Positions 60,929-64,000 of a stretch of DNA of 64,000 nt are shown in pieces. Position 1 is the stretch's first letter. Each line of letters starts with the position of its first letter. The notes under the pieces are model-generated. The model had not been told where the DNA came from and did no database searches. It saw only the letters and a program-made list of their open reading frames with translations. The stretch comes from an uncultured Chitinophaga sp. (GTDB taxonomy: Bacteria > Bacteroidota > Bacteroidia > Chitinophagales > Chitinophagaceae), in the NCBI RefSeq assembly GCF_937898475.1, contig NZ_CALEJS010000039.1, positions 245,761-309,760 of the forward strand, written 5' to 3'. The position numbers were made by a program, and so were the translations under genes.

Positions 60929-61200
60929 TCATCTACCTCGGATTTTAAACAATCCCGCTCCCACATTATCGGCCTCCGGTATCGAAGGGAGTCCCGCCTT
61001 GTTCCCTGATGCTTCAGCAGGTACCACTAATACTTTCTCCTTTTTAACCTGCTGAACATGGTCAAAAACAAAACTAGCATCGCTGGCAGGAACCACCCCA
61101 TCGTTCCAGTTACCGGCAATGTGGGCTACATTGAGAAAAACTGGATTTTCAAATCGTGCTTTCGGACCGGCCGCCCGGGGAGGAATGCATTTTTGCGGAC
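60929..61200 (-). pseudogene. Unidentified gene fragment
   Basis: About 85 residues in a frame ending at 60929 (ARFENPVFLNVAHIAGNWND, VPASDASFVFDHVQQ, ending FKIRGR). It has no sensible start and its upstream end runs into the beta-helix fragment in another frame. I recognise no family. It looks like the middle or end of a secreted enzyme left by deletion. Confidence 0.4.
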
Positions 61201-61490
61201 AGCCAGTCCGCATCATCCGGAAGCGTGACGGCCTCAATGCGGGCGGGCGACTGGATCATCAGCTTTTCCGGCAGCACGTATAGTCCGGGAAAAAGTTTGA
61301 TCTTAACCGGCTCTTTACCGGAAAAAGCAGCGGCCATCGCCACAGCCTTATCCAGTGTTGCCAATGGAGCCATCTCGGCGCCTGTTTGGGTATCCTTTCC
61401 TTTCGACGGATCAACAAAGATGGTTTGAGCGTTCAGTTGCCATCCGGTGGTCAATAATAAAATAATGGTTTGGAGAAATTGCTCCTCGGA
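61149..61490 (-). pseudogene. N-terminal fragment of a right-handed beta-helix protein
   Basis: The frame reads a signal-like TIILLLTTGWQLNAQ, then TIFVDPSKGKDTQTGAEMAP and LATLDKAVAMAAAFSGKEPV, the usual opening of secreted beta-helix (pectate-lyase-like, DUF1565) proteins, and stops after about 100 residues. There is no ATG; the open frame continues into the 3' end of the FecR gene. So the true start is lost and the C-terminal several hundred residues are missing. It lies where a SusC gene would be expected after sigma and FecR. Confidence 0.6.
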
Positions 61491-61522
61491 TTGGTAGAAT
61501 TTTAACTGTTGGTGGAATTTAT

Positions 61523-62692
61523 TTACTTCTCTACCTTTTGGCGAATGTGCAAAACAGCATTCTCGTAATAATATTCCATTTCAAGGCCATTACTAAAACC
61601 AGCGCTAGTTAAATTGGTCAAGAACGTTGAAAGACTCTTATTTTTATCAAGCACACCTTGAAACGTCTTCTTGCCTAAAGCAGCATTATCAAAAACTACG
61701 TCTACTCCATACCATCGTTTGATAACAACAGCAATATCTTCTAGTTTTTGATTTTCAAAATAATAGAGGCCCTTTAGCCAGCCTATCCTGATATCTTCCT
61801 CAAAGTATTGAACCGTCATGCCACGGCCAGCCTCATAAATGGCTTCCTGGCCGGGATGGATCGTGACCTGCTGGTTCTCTCCTTTAACACGTAGCGCTCC
61901 TTTAACCAGAGCCACACGTACCACACCAGAGTCATAGGTGTTTACGTTAAATTGAGTTCCCAGTACTTCTATGATGCTATGGGGAGTATAGACAATGAAA
62001 GAATGGTTTGACTTTTGAGTAACGTTGATATATGCCTCTCCATCAACCATTATTTCACGCGTATGCCCTGTGAAAGCGAACGGAAACTGGACCTTTGAAG
62101 CAGCATTCAAATGCACAATTGTACTATCTTCGAGCACAATGGAGTACGTTTTACCAATAGGTACTGTTAACGTATTCCACGTATTAGCTGAGCCAGTTTC
62201 AATGGCGGTAAAATTCAGCGTGGTGCTATCCGCACGGAGAATTGCTCCTGCAGCCGTTAAGGAAACAGGTCCGCTATTACTGGATGTGGGTAACTTGATT
62301 TGTTTACCGTCTGCCAGTTGTAGGGTGATTTGATTACCAACGAGGATCTCAGTAGAAGATTTCTGATAGCTCAGAAAAAAATAAACGCTTGCAGTAATAG
62401 CAAAAGTGGCTATAACCGCAGCAGCAAGTAGCCACGATTTTCTCTTCTGATGCTGATGCTCAGCGTGAAGAATACGATTCATCAACTGTTGCTTGCTGTG
62501 GACATAATCAGGACTTTTCAGGTATTCCTGAAAATTTTTGTCTTCATGCATGGCTACCAGGTCATCATATAATTCTCGCGCTTGAGGATACCGGCTGAGT
62601 ACTTCATGAATATAGTTCTCTTCGTCCAGGTTGGCGTTTCCTGCTAGTTTTTTCTGAACCAGATCATAAAAATAATCGTCGTTATATTCCAT
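61523..62692 (-). CDS. FecR-family anti-sigma protein
   Basis: 389 residues. Cytoplasmic part (1-85) with MEYNDDYFYDLVQKKLAGNA, membrane helix at about 86-105 (WLLAAAVIATFAITASVYFFL), FecR domain (NTLTVPIGKTYSIVLEDSTIVHLNA, REIMVDGEAYINV, EVLGTQFNVNTYDSG) and C-terminal DUF4974. It is intact. Its sigma gene stands 17 bases upstream, but no SusC/SusD genes follow; instead broken gene pieces lie downstream. The region is visibly richer in A+T than the cobalamin or Sus regions. Confidence 0.93.
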   Translation of the reverse strand: MEYNDDYFYDLVQKKLAGNANLDEENYIHEVLSRYPQARELYDDLVAMHEDKNFQEYLKSPDYVHSKQQLMNRILHAEHQHQKRKSWLLAAAVIATFAITASVYFFLSYQKSSTEILVGNQITLQLADGKQIKLPTSSNSGPVSLTAAGAILRADSTTLNFTAIETGSANTWNTLTVPIGKTYSIVLEDSTIVHLNAASKVQFPFAFTGHTREIMVDGEAYINVTQKSNHSFIVYTPHSIIEVLGTQFNVNTYDSGVVRVALVKGALRVKGENQQVTIHPGQEAIYEAGRGMTVQYFEEDIRIGWLKGLYYFENQKLEDIAVVIKRWYGVDVVFDNAALGKKTFQGVLDKNKSLSTFLTNLTSAGFSNGLEMEYYYENAVLHIRQKVEK

Positions 62693-62709
62693 ATGCTATT
62701 TTAAATGGA

Positions 62710-63237
62710 CTAGCTTCTTAGATGGACGAGTTTTTTTCTCACCCTCTTTAAGGTGAGCTTCATAATATCTTTGAAAGTGTTGATGCTTATATTCATCGCC
62801 TGAGCGCCTTCCTGATAAGAATGATTCTGGTAGAATACCAAGCTAAACGCCTCACGCCAGCGATCCGGCAAATCTGCTATTACATGATTGATAAATTCCC
62901 GAATTTGAAACCCTTCTGAAAAATGTTCATTTACAATAAAAGAACTACTATCTGATTCATTAAGGTCAACTATCTTCGCCTTTTGGCTATTAAGATAGGT
63001 CAAGCATTCATGATGGCATATCTGCGCAAGGTAATTCCGAATCGATCCCCCTTCCCTAAAAGTGGTACTTAGCCAAAACTTAATAAATACCGTTTGCGCA
63101 ATATCCTCGGCCACCTGCTCATTTTTTACTCTATTCTTAGCAACCCATAGAACATAGTCGTAATATTTATACGCTACTTCAAATACCTTATCTCTACTTT
63201 TTGCCGACTTTGACTGAGAATGAGGTTGTCCATTCAT
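62710..63237 (-). CDS. FecI-type ECF sigma factor
   Basis: 175 residues. Region 2 (FEVAYKYYDYVLWVAKNRVKNEQVAEDIAQTVFIKFW) and region 4 (LPDRWREAFSLVFYQNHSYQEGAQAMNISINTFKDIMKLTLKRVRKKL) are present. It pairs with the FecR gene downstream. Both together form the regulator half of a second Sus-type system whose receptor genes are missing here. The 250 bases between it and the next gene hold no visible gene. Confidence 0.92.
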   Translation of the reverse strand: MNGQPHSQSKSAKSRDKVFEVAYKYYDYVLWVAKNRVKNEQVAEDIAQTVFIKFWLSTTFREGGSIRNYLAQICHHECLTYLNSQKAKIVDLNESDSSSFIVNEHFSEGFQIREFINHVIADLPDRWREAFSLVFYQNHSYQEGAQAMNISINTFKDIMKLTLKRVRKKLVHLRS

Positions 63238-63485
63238 AAATAAAGGTTGGATTTGTTAATGAAGCACTAGCCACAATTTAAAATTCTTTGCCTAATCATT
63301 AACATCAGCTTAACAAAATAACACTTTTGTGCTATTCCCCTCCGAGAAACAAGCAGTTTTGCAGCTATGGAGCCTGCACTCAGTGGTTTCTTTATACTGA
63401 TGAGCATATCTCCGCCTCGTCAAGGATATATTCCAACGCTTTCATATTATGGACCTGGCAGTGACTCCATTCGACAAATTATTCT

Positions 63486-63950
63486 CTATCTAAAGTGCAA
63501 TATCCCACCTTCATCATAGTAATATTCAATGCCGGATGTCGTTTTTAGCTTTTTCAGAAACTCTGTCAGCGGTGCCTCGGTATCGAGCATTCCGGTAAAA
63601 TGATAGTTTCCTACCTCCTGCCTGTCAAAAGTCACTATAACCGAATACCGCTTTTCAATCACCTCGCACAACTCAGAAAGCGCCTTATTTTCAAAACGGT
63701 AGGTTGCTTCTTCTCTTGCTGGAACAGTTTGCCATTTCCTGCCAAGCGAAAACAAATATCCACTACCTGCCAGTACCAATACGATAATGATAGCCGTAAA
63801 GACTTTCGTTCTCCGAATTCTTGGAGGCGAAATGTTTTCGCCTGGATAGGTTTCCTTCAAATCTTCTTCTAGCTGTCTAGCCTCGGCATTATGTTTTAAT
63901 TCCAGCTTGATGTACGTATTCTCCTTTCTGGAAGTTAAACCATCCGTAAG
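63486..63950 (-). pseudogene. Minimal FecR-like protein: membrane helix plus DUF4974, no FecR domain
   Basis: The frame is open from an amber codon at 63951-63953 to 63486 and contains no ATG before the conserved part; TTG at 63860 is the first non-ATG option. A basic segment and one membrane helix (VFTAIIIVLVLAGSGYLFSLG) are followed directly by a DUF4974 domain (RFENKALSELCEVIEKRYSVIVTF and FLKKLKTTSGIEYYYDEGGI). The 170-residue FecR domain between them is absent. In-frame sense-like sequence continues beyond the amber codon towards the window end (VRRTTVPLKDVLRR), so a longer gene may have been cut by a stop. No sigma gene follows it. Confidence 0.55.
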
Positions 63951-64000
63951 CTAACGACGAAGTACATCTTTTAGCGGTACAGTGGTTCTTCTAACTTTGC

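Noticed and set aside
1..64000. tRNA, rRNA, CRISPR arrays, transposases or phage genes
   Set aside because: None found by reading both strands; repeat elements present have no direct-repeat/spacer layout and no transposase gene.

Overview
The window looks like chromosomal DNA of a Bacteroidota member close to Chitinophaga (family Chitinophagaceae). The evidence is the FecI-type sigma / FecR / SusC / SusD gene set, Bacteroidetes-type promoters (-33 TTTG and -7 TAnnTTTG) in front of many genes, weak or absent Shine-Dalgarno sequences, several TonB-dependent receptors, and families typical of the group such as the DUF4974-containing FecR proteins. The species assignment is inference. I see no rRNA, tRNA, CRISPR array or intact insertion sequence.

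Layout. 1-1280: MarC-family membrane protein (cut by the window edge) divergent from an XRE-cupin regulator. 1294-7200 (minus strand): a cobalamin salvage operon read from a B12 riboswitch: TonB receptor (BtuB type), a small DUF6580-like membrane protein, CobU, CobT, CobS, CobC. 7570-16500: mixed housekeeping and signalling genes: TPR membrane protein, GntR/FCD regulator with an Fsr-like efflux pump, a Fic protein behind four GAGCCGATT half sites, bestrophin, universal stress protein, an OmpR-type two-component pair, YceI and a small PepSY-like protein. 16629-20526: an NtrC-type activator and a hybrid kinase, convergent and overlapping at their 3' ends. 20737-22554: PhyH-type dioxygenase and a short-chain dehydrogenase.

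22623-34823 is the metabolic centrepiece: ECF sigma, FecR, SusC, SusD, then a RidA-like protein, a SelA/DgaE-like PLP enzyme, an amidohydrolase, an RraA-like protein and a BASS-family symporter, all on the plus strand. The four enzymes all start with Tat- or Sec-type export signals, so the reading offered here is a periplasmic degradation pathway fed by the SusCD pair, with the product taken up by the symporter. 34938-47486 holds two independent TetR + MFS drug-efflux modules, each with its own operator in front of both genes. Between them lie a GH46 chitosanase, an SGNH esterase, a DsbA-like oxidoreductase divergent from an HxlR regulator, an Oar-like TonB receptor and a DJ-1 protein with an added zinc-ribbon-like head. 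47595-58578: a beta-propeller/cytochrome c lipoprotein, a molybdenum hydroxylase large subunit without its partner, an aldo-keto reductase, regulators, a VOC protein, a flavin monooxygenase and alpha/beta hydrolases.

52772-64000 carries many signs of decay: a UvrA fragment joined head-on to an AraC remnant, two single-base frameshifts in homopolymers, remnants of a beta-helix protein behind a FecR gene that has no SusC next to it, and a FecR-like protein reduced to a membrane anchor plus C-terminal domain. In the same area lies a 49-residue gene (59923-60072) that looks like a lanthipeptide-type precursor without modification genes nearby.

Scattered between genes are about eight unusual elements made of 7-, 8- or 11-nt words repeated in tandem, most of them folded into long imperfect inverted repeats. 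They are not explained by any gene and are a good candidate for an undescribed repeat class.
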